From an uncultured Eubacteriales bacterium (lineage in GTDB: Bacteria > Bacillota > Clostridia > Oscillospirales > Acutalibacteraceae): 16,638 bases of DNA. Of the stretch, positions 1 through 7,661 are shown piece after piece (positions within the stretch are counted from its first letter, which is position 1; every line of letters begins with the position of its first letter). The stretch lies in contig ONRO01000093.1 in assembly GCA_900320235.1 (NCBI GenBank), positions 1 through 16,638 of the forward strand. The letters run 5' to 3'. The notes under the pieces are model-generated. The model ran no database searches and had not been told where the DNA came from. It saw only the letters and a list, made by a program, of their open reading frames with translations. The translations under genes were made by a program, and so were the position numbers.

Positions 1-258
1 GGGGGAGATCTCTCTGCCCATAAGACGTGATTGCTTTTCTGCAAGTGCTTCACGGAAATTCTGTGCTCCCCATGTTATTGAATACTGATGAAAGTCTTCT
101 TTTGTGACCTGCGCAAGTCTGTCGAGCAGCTCACGCGGCGGCTCAAAATCCGGGAATCCCTGTGAGAGATTGACTGCTCCGTACTGATTTGATATACGCG
201 TCATCCGCCTGATTACCGAATCGGTAAAATTTCCAGTTCTTTTTGATAGTGCCGGCAT
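1..258 (-). CDS. PLP-dependent aminotransferase, class I/II (N-terminal part; runs off the left edge)
   Basis: Only the first 86 residues lie in the window; the frame is open to base 1. The N-terminus has SVIRRMTRISNQYGAVNLSQGFPDFEPP at about residues 15-42 (seen as SVIRRMTRIS, then NQYGAVNLSQGFPDFEPP). The 'NLSQGFPDF' signature belongs to class I aminotransferases such as YbdL-type methionine aminotransferase and kynurenine/glutamine transaminase K; clostridial aspartate-type enzymes share it. 'HQYSITWGAQNFREALAEK' at about 58-76 matches the conserved 'QY....G...LR.A.A' block. The catalytic Lys and the C-terminal half are outside the window. The ATG is preceded by GGAGG at 8-nt spacing and by its own extended -10 promoter, so it is not simply the last gene of the operon upstream. 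Substrate is not decidable from this fragment; 2-oxo-4-methylthiobutyrate or aromatic/branched 2-oxoacids are possible given the neighbours. Confidence 0.85.
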   Translation of the reverse strand, partial: MPALSKRTGNFTDSVIRRMTRISNQYGAVNLSQGFPDFEPPRELLDRLAQVTKEDFHQYSITWGAQNFREALAEKQSRLMGREISP

Positions 259-315
259 ATTCCTGCCTCCGTTCGATTAATTAAAAATAATAATGAATAA
301 TTATTTGCGTGACCT

Positions 316-324
316 ATTATATCA
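316..324 (-). promoter_or_regulatory. Extended -10 promoter of the aminotransferase
   Basis: Read on the minus strand, TGATATAAT gives a perfect TATAAT with the TG extended -10 element. The likely start point is about 60 nt from the aminotransferase ATG. No good -35 is visible at 17 nt, as expected for an extended -10. An isolated TAGGT half-site (312-316) overlaps the last base of the -10; the same half-site appears at the two other promoters in the window. No leader ORF is seen in the short 5' UTR. Confidence 0.55.
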
Positions 325-361
325 CAGATATTTGTTTTTTTATTTTACATAACAGAATTAA

Positions 362-1702
362 TCAGATATTGTAATCAAGTGTGCGCTCGTCAATTACTCT
401 TCTTGATTTATGCTCTGATCTGGTGTCAAGTCCGCCGTCCGGGTGTACTATCACTCTTGCCGGCTTAACACCGATCCTTGCCTTGAGCGCTGCCTGTACC
501 TCTGCTGCAACCTCTTCGTCTGACTTGGGATTGTCTGCAGATTTCTCGATCTCGACCGCATATTTATTAGTGAAGTCCTTTTCAAATATACGGATAAGAT
601 ATTCACCTGTGATTCCGCTGTGATCTCTTACTACTGCTTCGATATCACTCGGGAATACATTAACTGCTGATACAATGAACATGTCGTCTTTTCTGCCCTG
701 AATGTGAATCCTGCCGTGTGTTCTTCCGCATGAGCACTTTGTGTTGTCGATCCAGCCGATATCGCCTGTGCGGAAACGGATGAGCGGACGTGCGTGCTTT
801 CTCAGTGTTGTGAATACAAGTTCGCCGACCTGACCCGGCTCAAGTACCTCGCCTGTGTGGATATCAACAGTTTCAACGAGTATATGGTTTTCTGCAATAT
901 GAAGTCCGTCCTTTGCTTCGCACATTGCTGCACATGCTCCGAATATATCTGACAGTCCGTAGAAGTCATATACCTCTGCGCCCCAGATGTCTTCAATCGC
1001 CTTTCTTGTAGCTGCAATGGATCCGCCAAGCTCGCCGGCTACAATAATTTTCTTTATATTAAGATCCTTCTTCGGGTCAATACCGCTCTTGAGTGCCTTT
1101 TCTCCAAGCTGCCATGCATATGACGGTGATGTCCAGATCACTGTCGGCTGATAGGTCTTGAGCACAAAGAGAAGTCTTTCACTCGGGAGTGTGCCTCCCC
1201 ATATGCACAGTGCGCCAAGATTCTGCGCGCCGATTACATCAGGTCCGCCGACATACAGTGAGAAATTCAGCGCGTGTACATAACGGTCGTTCGGACGCAT
1301 TCCTACCTGCCAGAACCAGCGGCTTTCTGTTTCCTGGAATTCGTCAAAATCTTTCTTTGTGAACGGACTCATTGTAGGTACGCCTGTTGAACCTGATGAT
1401 GTCGAGATGAAAACAACATCCTCCTCAGGTACTGCTGCAAGCTCGCCGAGGAAGGAGCCTACACCCTGTGTATCACGCTGGGTCTTTTTATTGATAAAGG
1501 GAAATTTCTCAATGTCCTTCAGGGTTCTGATATCCTCCGGCTTTACACCCGCTTCGTCAAATGATCGCTTATAATACGGTGCGTTGTCATATGCAAACTT
1601 TACGATCTCCTTCAGATCCTCAAGCTGTCTTTTCTGAAGTTCTTCACGGGGAAGTGTTTCAAGTTCTTCGTCCCAGTACTTATTGTTAATATCTCTGCTC
1701 AT
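362..1702 (-). CDS. paaK: Phenylacetate-CoA ligase-like acyl-CoA ligase (ANL superfamily)
   Basis: 446-residue adenylate-forming CoA ligase: carboxylate + ATP + CoA gives acyl-CoA + AMP + PPi. Motifs seen: P-loop TSSGSTGVPT (residues 101-110), A5-like YGLSD (248-252, Asp where most family members have Glu), RTGDIGW (311-317), CSCGRTHGR (323-331), and the hinge region GRKDDMFIVSAVNVFPSDIE (336-355), all in the order and spacing of PaaK-type ligases. The frame is open 36 codons further upstream, but this ATG has AAGGAG at 9-nt spacing and fits the usual N-terminus. It is the last gene of the importer/oxidoreductase operon, 113 nt after the beta subunit. Paralogues of PaaK accept aromatic, branched or other short acids, so phenylacetate is not assured. 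Context suggests the acyl-CoA is the co-substrate or product of the adjacent 2-oxoacid:ferredoxin oxidoreductase. Confidence 0.9.
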   Translation of the reverse strand: MSRDINNKYWDEELETLPREELQKRQLEDLKEIVKFAYDNAPYYKRSFDEAGVKPEDIRTLKDIEKFPFINKKTQRDTQGVGSFLGELAAVPEEDVVFISTSSGSTGVPTMSPFTKKDFDEFQETESRWFWQVGMRPNDRYVHALNFSLYVGGPDVIGAQNLGALCIWGGTLPSERLLFVLKTYQPTVIWTSPSYAWQLGEKALKSGIDPKKDLNIKKIIVAGELGGSIAATRKAIEDIWGAEVYDFYGLSDIFGACAAMCEAKDGLHIAENHILVETVDIHTGEVLEPGQVGELVFTTLRKHARPLIRFRTGDIGWIDNTKCSCGRTHGRIHIQGRKDDMFIVSAVNVFPSDIEAVVRDHSGITGEYLIRIFEKDFTNKYAVEIEKSADNPKSDEEVAAEVQAALKARIGVKPARVIVHPDGGLDTRSEHKSRRVIDERTLDYNI

Positions 1703-1815
1703 GTTGATTATCTCCTTTTTACTTTTTATTTTTCTTGCAGAAAACTCCGTCGTCTGATCTGTCACGGTGTTTTCCTTCATTCTGAACCGGGGCTTGTTTA
1801 TGCCCTGCATTATTA

Positions 1816-2706
1816 TCAGTTAAAGTTTTTATTTATGAATTCCCATTTTGCATCACGGGACTGCTCAATTATCTTTATATCCTCATCTGTAAGATGTCTG
1901 AAACGGCTTTGCTTTCTCAGGTATTCCTCTGCACTTGTGAATTTCTCCGGTCTGTGATTCAGTGTGAAGCTTCCGTTTTCATATTCTGCAAGATACCACA
2001 GTCCGCAGTCTACAACCTCCTTTGCAGCCTCGACTGTTTCATCAGTCTTTATTCCCCAGCCTGTGGGACAGGGTGCAAGGATATGTATATATTTTGTACC
2101 TCTGATCTGCTTTGCCTTTTCAACTTTGCGGATGAAATCATTTATATATCCTACGCTTGCGGTCGCTGCATAGGGTATCCCATGGGCAGCAACGATCTCA
2201 AACATGTTTTTCTTCTGTCTGAGATTGCCTCTGATATTCTTTCCGGCTGGTGTTGTTGTTGTCCTTGCGCCGAATGGTGTCAGAGAGCTTTTCTGAATGC
2301 CTGTATTCATATAGGCTTCATTGTCGTAACAGATATAAAGGATATCATCATTCCTGTCAATTGCACCCGACAGTGCCTGCAGTCCGATATCAGCTGTTCC
2401 GCCGTCTCCGGCAAAGCCTACGGCATGAAAATCTGTGATCCCCTGTGCCCTGAGTCCTGCTTCAATTCCTGTAAGCATTGAGGCTGTTCCTGCAAATGTA
2501 GATATGATCGCATTATTTCCGAAGCAAAGCTGCGGAAAATTAAAACCTACTGCTGACATACATCCTGCCGGAAGAACTGCAACAGCATTCTCTCCGAGAA
2601 CCTTGAGTGCTATCCTTACTGCAAGACTGCCGCCGCAGCCTGCACATGCCTTATGACCGTAAAAGTATTCTGTTTCATCAATTGTCCTTGCATTAAGCGC
2701 CACCAT
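1816..2706 (-). CDS. porB: 2-oxoacid:ferredoxin oxidoreductase, beta (TPP-binding) subunit
   Basis: 296-residue thiamine-diphosphate subunit of the pyruvate/2-ketoisovalerate family. Conserved sites seen: CAGCGG (Cys21, Cys24), Cys49 and Cys213 (in APCPTGW) as the four likely ligands of a [4Fe-4S] cluster, and the TPP/Mg motif GDGGTADIG (100-108) with YDNEAYMNTG (127-136). It catalyses the reversible step 2-oxoacid + CoA + oxidised ferredoxin to acyl-CoA + CO2 + reduced ferredoxin. A GTG two codons earlier is in frame but lies inside the AGGAGG; the ATG chosen has AGGAGG at 5 nt. The gene overlaps the end of the alpha subunit by 14 nt, pointing to translational coupling. Sequence alone does not separate pyruvate from branched-chain, aromatic or thioether 2-oxoacid specificity. 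Confidence 0.92.
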   Translation of the reverse strand: MVALNARTIDETEYFYGHKACAGCGGSLAVRIALKVLGENAVAVLPAGCMSAVGFNFPQLCFGNNAIISTFAGTASMLTGIEAGLRAQGITDFHAVGFAGDGGTADIGLQALSGAIDRNDDILYICYDNEAYMNTGIQKSSLTPFGARTTTTPAGKNIRGNLRQKKNMFEIVAAHGIPYAATASVGYINDFIRKVEKAKQIRGTKYIHILAPCPTGWGIKTDETVEAAKEVVDCGLWYLAEYENGSFTLNHRPEKFTSAEEYLRKQSRFRHLTDEDIKIIEQSRDAKWEFINKNFN

Positions 2707-3865
2707 GCTCACCTCCTGTGCCGAGGAATCTTACCTCTGAGCGTTCGTTTTCAAGATCTCTGAAAATGCCTTCTATCTCCTCGGAAGAAATATTTCTTCC
2801 TCCGAGTCCGCCGATATAATTCGATGAAGCGATATTTACCCCGGCTTTATGCAGTGCAGAATTTACATTCGTATAAACCGTACCTTCATTTCCGAAGGAT
2901 ATGTCCTTCTCAAGCACTGCAACTGATTTCGCATTTTTTACAGCCTGTGCGACCTCCTCATTCGGGAACGGACGAAGATACCGCAGTCTTAAAAGACCTG
3001 CCTTCACTCCCTGTTCTCTCAGGCTGTCAACCACCTCACGCACAAGTCCGGCGATACTGCCGAGAGTGATGAGTATATAGTCTGCGTCATCGGTGCGATA
3101 GCTTTCGGTAAGTCCTGTATACTGTCTGCCGAAGATATCTGCGAATTTCTCCTCAGCTTCCTTTATAGCCTCCCTTGCACGCAGTATTCCAAGATGCTCC
3201 TTATATTTGAAGATCGTATTGCTGTCGGGACCTGCGGAAAAGGCAAGGTTTTTAGGTTCACTGAGTGAAAGCCTGTTCTCTGTACGGAAGGGCGGGAGAA
3301 ATTCATCCGCCTGTTCCTGTGTCGGAACATCCGCAAGTTCATATGTATGAGTCAGTACAAAGCCGTCAAGATTTGCCATGAACGGTGTGCTTACTGTGGG
3401 ATGCTCTGCAATATAAAAGCTCATCAGTGCAAGATCAAGGGCTTCCTGGGCATTTTCTGCATAAGCCTGGATCCATCCGCTGTCAAGCTGGGAAAGCGAA
3501 TCTCTCTGATCGCCGTAGATATTCCACGGGAGTGCAGTCGAGCGGTTTGCATTCATCATTACTATCGGGAAACGTCCTCCGGCTGCATACGGCAGACCTT
3601 CTGCCATATACAGAAGTCCCTGTGAGGATGTTGCTGTGAATGCTCTTGCTCCGACTGAGGATGCTCCCATTGCACAGGACAGTGCCGAATGTTCAGATTC
3701 AACATGTATGAATTCTGACTTCAGGCTGCCGTCCTCTACAAATTCTGAAAGCTTTTCCACAACTATTGTCTGGGGTGTAATCGGATAGGCGGATATAACC
3801 TGCGGTCTTGCAAGACGCACTCCGAAGGCAAAGGCTTCATTGCCCGACAAAAACTTTTTAGCCAT
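2693..3865 (-). CDS. porA: 2-oxoacid:ferredoxin oxidoreductase, alpha subunit
   Basis: 390-residue alpha subunit (pyrimidine-binding domain plus transketolase-C-like domain). Visible family blocks: AYPITPQT (25-32), VESEHSALSCAMGASSVGARAFTATSSQG cut here as VESEHSALSCAMGAS then VGARAFTATSSQG (about 54-82), and PWNIYGDQRDSLSQLDSGWIQ with ENAQEALD, which is the pattern of archaeal and Thermotoga four-subunit enzymes. A GGAGGCGG site precedes the ATG. The ATG shares one base with the delta subunit stop (TAATG). A 13-codon in-frame extension has no ribosome binding site. It is the core subunit of the complex with the beta, delta and gamma chains and acts in the cytoplasm. The order gamma-delta-alpha-beta is the usual POR/VOR order, not the two-subunit indolepyruvate (IorAB) layout. 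Confidence 0.92.
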   Translation of the reverse strand: MAKKFLSGNEAFAFGVRLARPQVISAYPITPQTIVVEKLSEFVEDGSLKSEFIHVESEHSALSCAMGASSVGARAFTATSSQGLLYMAEGLPYAAGGRFPIVMMNANRSTALPWNIYGDQRDSLSQLDSGWIQAYAENAQEALDLALMSFYIAEHPTVSTPFMANLDGFVLTHTYELADVPTQEQADEFLPPFRTENRLSLSEPKNLAFSAGPDSNTIFKYKEHLGILRAREAIKEAEEKFADIFGRQYTGLTESYRTDDADYILITLGSIAGLVREVVDSLREQGVKAGLLRLRYLRPFPNEEVAQAVKNAKSVAVLEKDISFGNEGTVYTNVNSALHKAGVNIASSNYIGGLGGRNISSEEIEGIFRDLENERSEVRFLGTGGEHGGA

Positions 3866-4155
3866 TATTTTTCCGCCTCCATTTCTATTGCGCCGGGTCT
3901 GCATATCTTTTTGCAGATACCGCAGCCCTTGCAGAAATCATAATCTATTTCAACCTTACCGTCCCTGCGTGATATCACACCGTCAGGACAGTAAAGATAA
4001 CAATTCAGACAGCCGACACATTTCTGTATGTCTATTACCGGACGTACATTGCGCCAGCCTGCATTTTTTGTAACAAGATATCCTGCTTCATACGAGGTCG
4101 TTTCCGGTATCTCGTCAAAGTCTGAGGGTATTTTTTCTCTTAAATAGGGTTTCAT
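3865..4155 (-). CDS. porD: 2-oxoacid:ferredoxin oxidoreductase, delta subunit (2x[4Fe-4S] ferredoxin-like)
   Basis: 96 residues with two complete ferredoxin cluster motifs: CVGCLNCYLYCP (Cys46, 49, 52, 56) and CKGCGICKKICRPGA (Cys75, 78, 81, 85). The N-terminal 40 residues precede the ferredoxin fold, as is normal for PorD. It carries electrons between the TPP site on alpha/beta and external ferredoxin. The ATG overlaps the gamma-subunit stop (ATGA, 4 nt) and has GAGGAGG at 7 nt. No cluster ligand is missing. Confidence 0.94.
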   Translation of the reverse strand: MKPYLREKIPSDFDEIPETTSYEAGYLVTKNAGWRNVRPVIDIQKCVGCLNCYLYCPDGVISRRDGKVEIDYDFCKGCGICKKICRPGAIEMEAEK

Positions 4156-4673
4156 TTCGCAGCCTCCTCATATGCAGCATTTACAGCCGCTATGTTTTTT
4201 TCACGAAGCCGCTGCGGCATTGCATCGGAAATCGCTTCGCTTATGTTTTCTTTGCTGACAAGACCGGAAACGGCTGCCAGAACTCCGAGCATTATCGTAT
4301 TCGTTATCGGCAGTCCGAGGTATTTCTGAGCAATACTGTCGCCGTCAAGCGTTACAACTCTCGGGTCGTCATACTTCTTCTTTGTATTGAGAAGTATCCT
4401 GCCTCCCTCTTTCAGCTCGTCAAATGCGGACTCACTGAAAAGGGTATCGTCAAGAAAAATACTGTAATCAGCTTTTCTGATCTCACTGCGGTTTCCTATC
4501 GGCTTGGCGTCAAGCTTTGTAAATGCCCTGATCGGTGCACCCCTGCGTTCCGGTCCGAAGGAAGGAAACGCAAGTACAAAGCTGTCATCCCTTAATGCGT
4601 AGGCTTCTCCGAGCAATCTTGCGGCTGTAAAGGCTCCCTGACCTCCTCTGCCGTGCCAGATTATTTCTTTCAT
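4152..4673 (-). CDS. porG: 2-oxoacid:ferredoxin oxidoreductase, gamma subunit
   Basis: 173 residues, the normal size for a PorG/VorG chain. It begins with MKEIIWHGRGGQGAFTAA (family signature 'GRGGQG'), followed by FPSFGPERRGAPIRAF (about 37-52) and later ITNTIMLGVLAA. It binds between the alpha and beta chains and contributes to CoA-side contacts in solved homologues. First oxidoreductase gene, only 15 nt after the ABC permease stop and with its own AGAGAGGTG site, so importer and oxidoreductase look like one operon with no visible promoter between them. Confidence 0.92.
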   Translation of the reverse strand: MKEIIWHGRGGQGAFTAARLLGEAYALRDDSFVLAFPSFGPERRGAPIRAFTKLDAKPIGNRSEIRKADYSIFLDDTLFSESAFDELKEGGRILLNTKKKYDDPRVVTLDGDSIAQKYLGLPITNTIMLGVLAAVSGLVSKENISEAISDAMPQRLREKNIAAVNAAYEEAAK

Positions 4674-4688
4674 AAATACACCTCTCTG

Positions 4689-5609
4689 TCACTGCTTCCA
4701 GCGAAGCAGGAATTTCTGTATACTGTTGAAAATAAATGATATTATTACTATCACTATGCCGACTACGATAAGTCCGATTATTGTTCTTGTATAATCACCG
4801 AAATCAGAATAGTTCTTTATGTAATAGCCGAGTCCGCTCTGAGCTCCGATCATCTCTGCCGATGTCAGCAGAACAAAGGAAACTGTCAAACCCTGATTGC
4901 AGCCTATGAATATCTGCTGAAGCGACGCCGGAAGCATTATCGAAAACAGCATCGTAAACGGACCTACATTCAGTACCTTTGCCGAATCTATCGTTTTCTT
5001 TTCGACATTCATTACTCCGCTCATCGTTCCTGCAAGTACAGGCCAGAAGGTCGCAAGGAATATTACGAAAACTGATACTGAACGGAAGGTCGGAAGAAGG
5101 GCTATTCCATAGGGGATGTATACTATCGGAGGTATCGCTCCGAGAAACTTTGATATATATGTCGCTGCGCTGCCCAGTCTTGCGCTCCAGCCAAGGAACA
5201 AACCAAGCGGCACAGCTACTGCAATTGCAAGCAGATAACCCTGAAGTATTATGCCGATCGAGCTCTGGATATTAACAAGTATTTTGTCATAGTCTTCAAT
5301 GAACTGTGCAAACACCCTGCCCGGAGGCGGGAATAATGCCGGCTTCAGAAGATTGAATTTTGCTGTTGCAAGCGTCCATGCAATAAGCAATCCGTAGATA
5401 AATCCGACGATATCAACAAAGAGATTCAGACTTACCGGTTTTTTGATAAAAGCCGAAATAATCAGTGTAAGTACCTCCACACCAACTACAAACCATATCG
5501 AATATGCAGCAGCTGTATCTGTCGTCAGACTGTCAGGGATAAGCTGTATCAGCAAAAAAACAATAAACAGTGCATGAACGACTCTTAAATATCTTTTTTT
5601 CAGCGTCAT
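4689..5609 (-). CDS. ABC importer permease, SsuC/TauC (nitrate/sulfonate/taurine) family
   Basis: 306-residue integral membrane protein. The cytoplasmic EAA-type loop is seen as DSAKVLNVGPFTMLFSIMLP, where it contacts the ATPase. Hydrophobic segments predicted by eye: about 9-24, 36-54, 63-82, then the canonical permease core starting after LFPPPGRVFAQF, with segments near 116-140, 150-176, 180-197, 240-255 and 275-295. SsuC/TauC proteins are commonly near 250-280 residues with one segment before the core; this one appears to have three, giving an N-terminal extension of about 50 residues. The start codon overlaps the ATPase stop (TAATG) and follows GAGGAGG. Substrate class (sulfonate, nitrate, thiamine precursor, organic acid) cannot be read from the permease. 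Confidence 0.9.
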   Translation of the reverse strand: MTLKKRYLRVVHALFIVFLLIQLIPDSLTTDTAAAYSIWFVVGVEVLTLIISAFIKKPVSLNLFVDIVGFIYGLLIAWTLATAKFNLLKPALFPPPGRVFAQFIEDYDKILVNIQSSIGIILQGYLLAIAVAVPLGLFLGWSARLGSAATYISKFLGAIPPIVYIPYGIALLPTFRSVSVFVIFLATFWPVLAGTMSGVMNVEKKTIDSAKVLNVGPFTMLFSIMLPASLQQIFIGCNQGLTVSFVLLTSAEMIGAQSGLGYYIKNYSDFGDYTRTIIGLIVVGIVIVIISFIFNSIQKFLLRWKQ

Positions 5610-6427
5610 TACAGCACCACCTCCTCGCCGCCGATCTTATCCGCAATATCGCTGTAAAACATTGAAAGAAGCCTGTTCCTGAATTTATTGTACTGCGGTG
5701 TCTGAACAAGCTCCCCACGGTTTCTCGGGCGTTCAAAGGGAACTCTTATCTCCTGATAGACACGTCCGGGATTTGCCGTCATCATTACTATCTTGTCCGA
5801 AAGAAGTATCGCTTCATCTATATCATGGGTGACAAAAACCACTGTTTTTCTTGCGGCTGTTCCGTCCCCCTCCCAGAGCTCAAGCAGAAGCTCCTGAAGT
5901 ATGGTCCTGTTTTTTGCGTCTATTGCACCGAAGGGCTCATCCATCAGAAGAACATCTGTATCCATTGCAAGTGCTCTGGCGATTGCTACCCTCTGCTGCA
6001 TTCCTCCTGACAGCTGGGAAGGGTATTTATTCTTGAACTGACCGAGTCCGACCTTGTCAAGAAATTCATCTGCAATTTTCAGCCGCTCTGCACGGCTTGC
6101 CTTTTTGTTTACCTGCTTTACACCGAATGCTACATTCTTTCTTGCCGTCATCCAGGGAAACAGTGAATAATGCTGGAATACTACTCCGCGGTCTGTTCCT
6201 GTGCCCCTTATCGGCTCGCCGTCAATTAGTATTTCTCCCTGTGTCGGTGTGTTGATGCCTTCAAGAATACTGAGAAGCGTACTTTTTCCGCATCCGCTGG
6301 AGCCTATGATACTGACGAATTCGCCTTCCTCGATCGAAAAGCTTACGTCACTCAGTGCTGTGAAGCTTTTTTTCTTTTCGGTATAATCAACTGTTAAATT
6401 CCTGATCTCTATTTTACTCATATACAT
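5609..6427 (-). CDS. ABC importer ATP-binding protein, SsuB/TauB family
   Basis: 272 residues with all nucleotide-binding motifs intact: Walker A GSSGCGKST (about 43-51), Q-loop VFQHYSLFPW, signature LSGGMQQR, Walker B VLLMDEP, and H-loop FVTHDIDEA. 'LFPWMTARKNV' and 'DEPFGAIDA' are typical of the nitrate/sulfonate/taurine ATPases. A second ATG two codons in (6421, giving MSKIEIRNLTV) is equally possible and has slightly better spacing from the weak AGAGAUGA-like site. The gene sits between the binding protein (36 nt gap) and the permease (1-nt overlap). ATP hydrolysis here powers import. Confidence 0.93.
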   Translation of the reverse strand: MYMSKIEIRNLTVDYTEKKKSFTALSDVSFSIEEGEFVSIIGSSGCGKSTLLSILEGINTPTQGEILIDGEPIRGTGTDRGVVFQHYSLFPWMTARKNVAFGVKQVNKKASRAERLKIADEFLDKVGLGQFKNKYPSQLSGGMQQRVAIARALAMDTDVLLMDEPFGAIDAKNRTILQELLLELWEGDGTAARKTVVFVTHDIDEAILLSDKIVMMTANPGRVYQEIRVPFERPRNRGELVQTPQYNKFRNRLLSMFYSDIADKIGGEEVVL

Positions 6428-6463
6428 TCATCTCTGCTTTTTTATGCCGGAAAGATACCGGTA

Positions 6464-7612
6464 TTATTCAAATTCATCGAAATGCTTCTGAAGATCTGCG
6501 TAAACCTTATCATCGGGATTTTCCTTGATAAGATCTGCAAGTGCTTCCTTATAGATATCTGTGTTATAAAGCTTGTCGATATCGTAATCCTCTGTATAGC
6601 CAAGCTCTACAATAGAATCCTTCAGTGCAGCTGTACCCTTCTTGTCAGGATCCGGAACAGATGTGCCGTAGCCGCCGTAAACCTCTGTATTGATAAGCTT
6701 TTCATCGATATCTATATATTTCTTGACATCCTTTACTGTCTGTTCCTTGTTTTCCTGTGTGAACTTATATGCCTTGATAAGTGCTCTTTCAAAAGCTTTA
6801 TAGGAGTTCGGGTATTTCTTCAGTGCAGCTGTTGAAGCTACCTGACGGCAGCAGGGCTGGTTCTTGAGGATCTCTTCCTCTGAGCAACGGTATACGATCT
6901 TATAGCCCTGACTTTCTGCAAGTGATGTATAGGGTGAATATGCTGAAACTGCATCGATCGTATCGTTCTGCAAAGCATTATATGCGTCCTTCTGGCTGTC
7001 AAAGTAAACTATATTTACCTTATCCTTGCCTTCACCTGTTTCTATGCCCTTATCCTTGAGGAGTATCTGAAGCTCTGCATCCTGTACGCTGTTCTTTACT
7101 GAGGCAACATTTCTTCCCTTGAGGATCGAAACATCCCATTCCTTCAGTCCTTCAACATACTGGGGCTTTATTACATAGCCATGACCGTTTGTCATTGCTC
7201 CGCCGAAGATAGTCAGGTCATGTCCCTGACTCTGGAATGTCAGTGACGGTACTGAACCGATAAATGCAACGTCAAGCTTATCTGATTCGAGTCCGCTTGA
7301 AAGCTCTGCCGCTGAGGAGAACAGTGTAAGTGTTACATCAAGTCCCTCTTCCTCAAAATAGCCCTCTTCCTTTGCTACAAAGCCGAGAAGATGTGCTGTT
7401 GAATTAAGATGTCCGAGATTGAAGCTTGTCTTTTCAGGCTTGCCGTCCCCGGTTGATTTTTCATCTGTAGAAGCATTTTCAGCTGATGCGGCAGATGATG
7501 CCTTTGTATCTGCTGATGATGCATTGTCTGATTTCTGGTCGTTACAGCCTGCAAGAGCTGCTACTGTGAGTGAAGCGGCAAGAAGAAGAGCCGCAGTATT
7601 TTTTATTTTCAT
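6464..7612 (-). CDS. ABC importer substrate-binding lipoprotein, NMT1/SsuA-like, with a PCCR motif
   Basis: 382 residues. Lipoprotein signal: MKIKNTAALLLAAS then LTVAALAGC with lipobox Cys23, followed by a Ser/Ala/Asp-rich linker to about residue 62. The mature domain starts FNLGHLNSTAHLLGFVAKEEG and has the family pattern 'GYFEEEGLDV', 'LDVAFIGSVPSLTF' and a second lobe with 'LKGRNVASVKNS'. This is the periplasmic-binding fold used for sulfonates, taurine, nitrate and thiamine precursors. Odd feature: NQPCCRQ (Cys254-Cys255) plus Cys243 in the ligand-facing part of the sequence; adjacent Cys could contact a thiol or metal, which is inference. The ATG has AAAGGA at 8 nt; ten further in-frame codons upstream lack a signal-peptide character. 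It follows the Cys-pair lipoprotein gene by 49 nt. Confidence 0.88.
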   Translation of the reverse strand: MKIKNTAALLLAASLTVAALAGCNDQKSDNASSADTKASSAASAENASTDEKSTGDGKPEKTSFNLGHLNSTAHLLGFVAKEEGYFEEEGLDVTLTLFSSAAELSSGLESDKLDVAFIGSVPSLTFQSQGHDLTIFGGAMTNGHGYVIKPQYVEGLKEWDVSILKGRNVASVKNSVQDAELQILLKDKGIETGEGKDKVNIVYFDSQKDAYNALQNDTIDAVSAYSPYTSLAESQGYKIVYRCSEEEILKNQPCCRQVASTAALKKYPNSYKAFERALIKAYKFTQENKEQTVKDVKKYIDIDEKLINTEVYGGYGTSVPDPDKKGTAALKDSIVELGYTEDYDIDKLYNTDIYKEALADLIKENPDDKVYADLQKHFDEFE

Positions 7613-7661
7613 ATTAATTATCCTTTCCTTTTCATAAATCATTGTTATCCAGGTTTTTTAT

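Noticed and set aside
1894..2481. 195-codon plus-strand open frame with many Cys
   Set aside because: It lies opposite the oxidoreductase beta subunit, which has clear conserved motifs. No ribosome binding site or recognisable domain; a shadow frame.
1816..4673. Housekeeping pyruvate:ferredoxin oxidoreductase or indolepyruvate oxidoreductase
   Set aside because: Not excluded for pyruvate, but many clostridia use the single-chain enzyme for pyruvate, and the ligase/importer context suggests another 2-oxoacid. The four-subunit layout rules out the two-subunit IorAB type.
6428..6463. Hairpin ATACCGGTAT between binding protein and ATPase as a terminator
   Set aside because: It is a 10-base palindrome followed by A-rich, not U-rich, RNA; at most a minor mRNA structure.
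4689..7612. Calling the importer SsuABC for alkanesulfonates outright
   Set aside because: Family match is clear, but no sulfonate monooxygenase (SsuD) or other desulfonating enzyme is in the window, and the host is likely anaerobic, so the substrate is left open.
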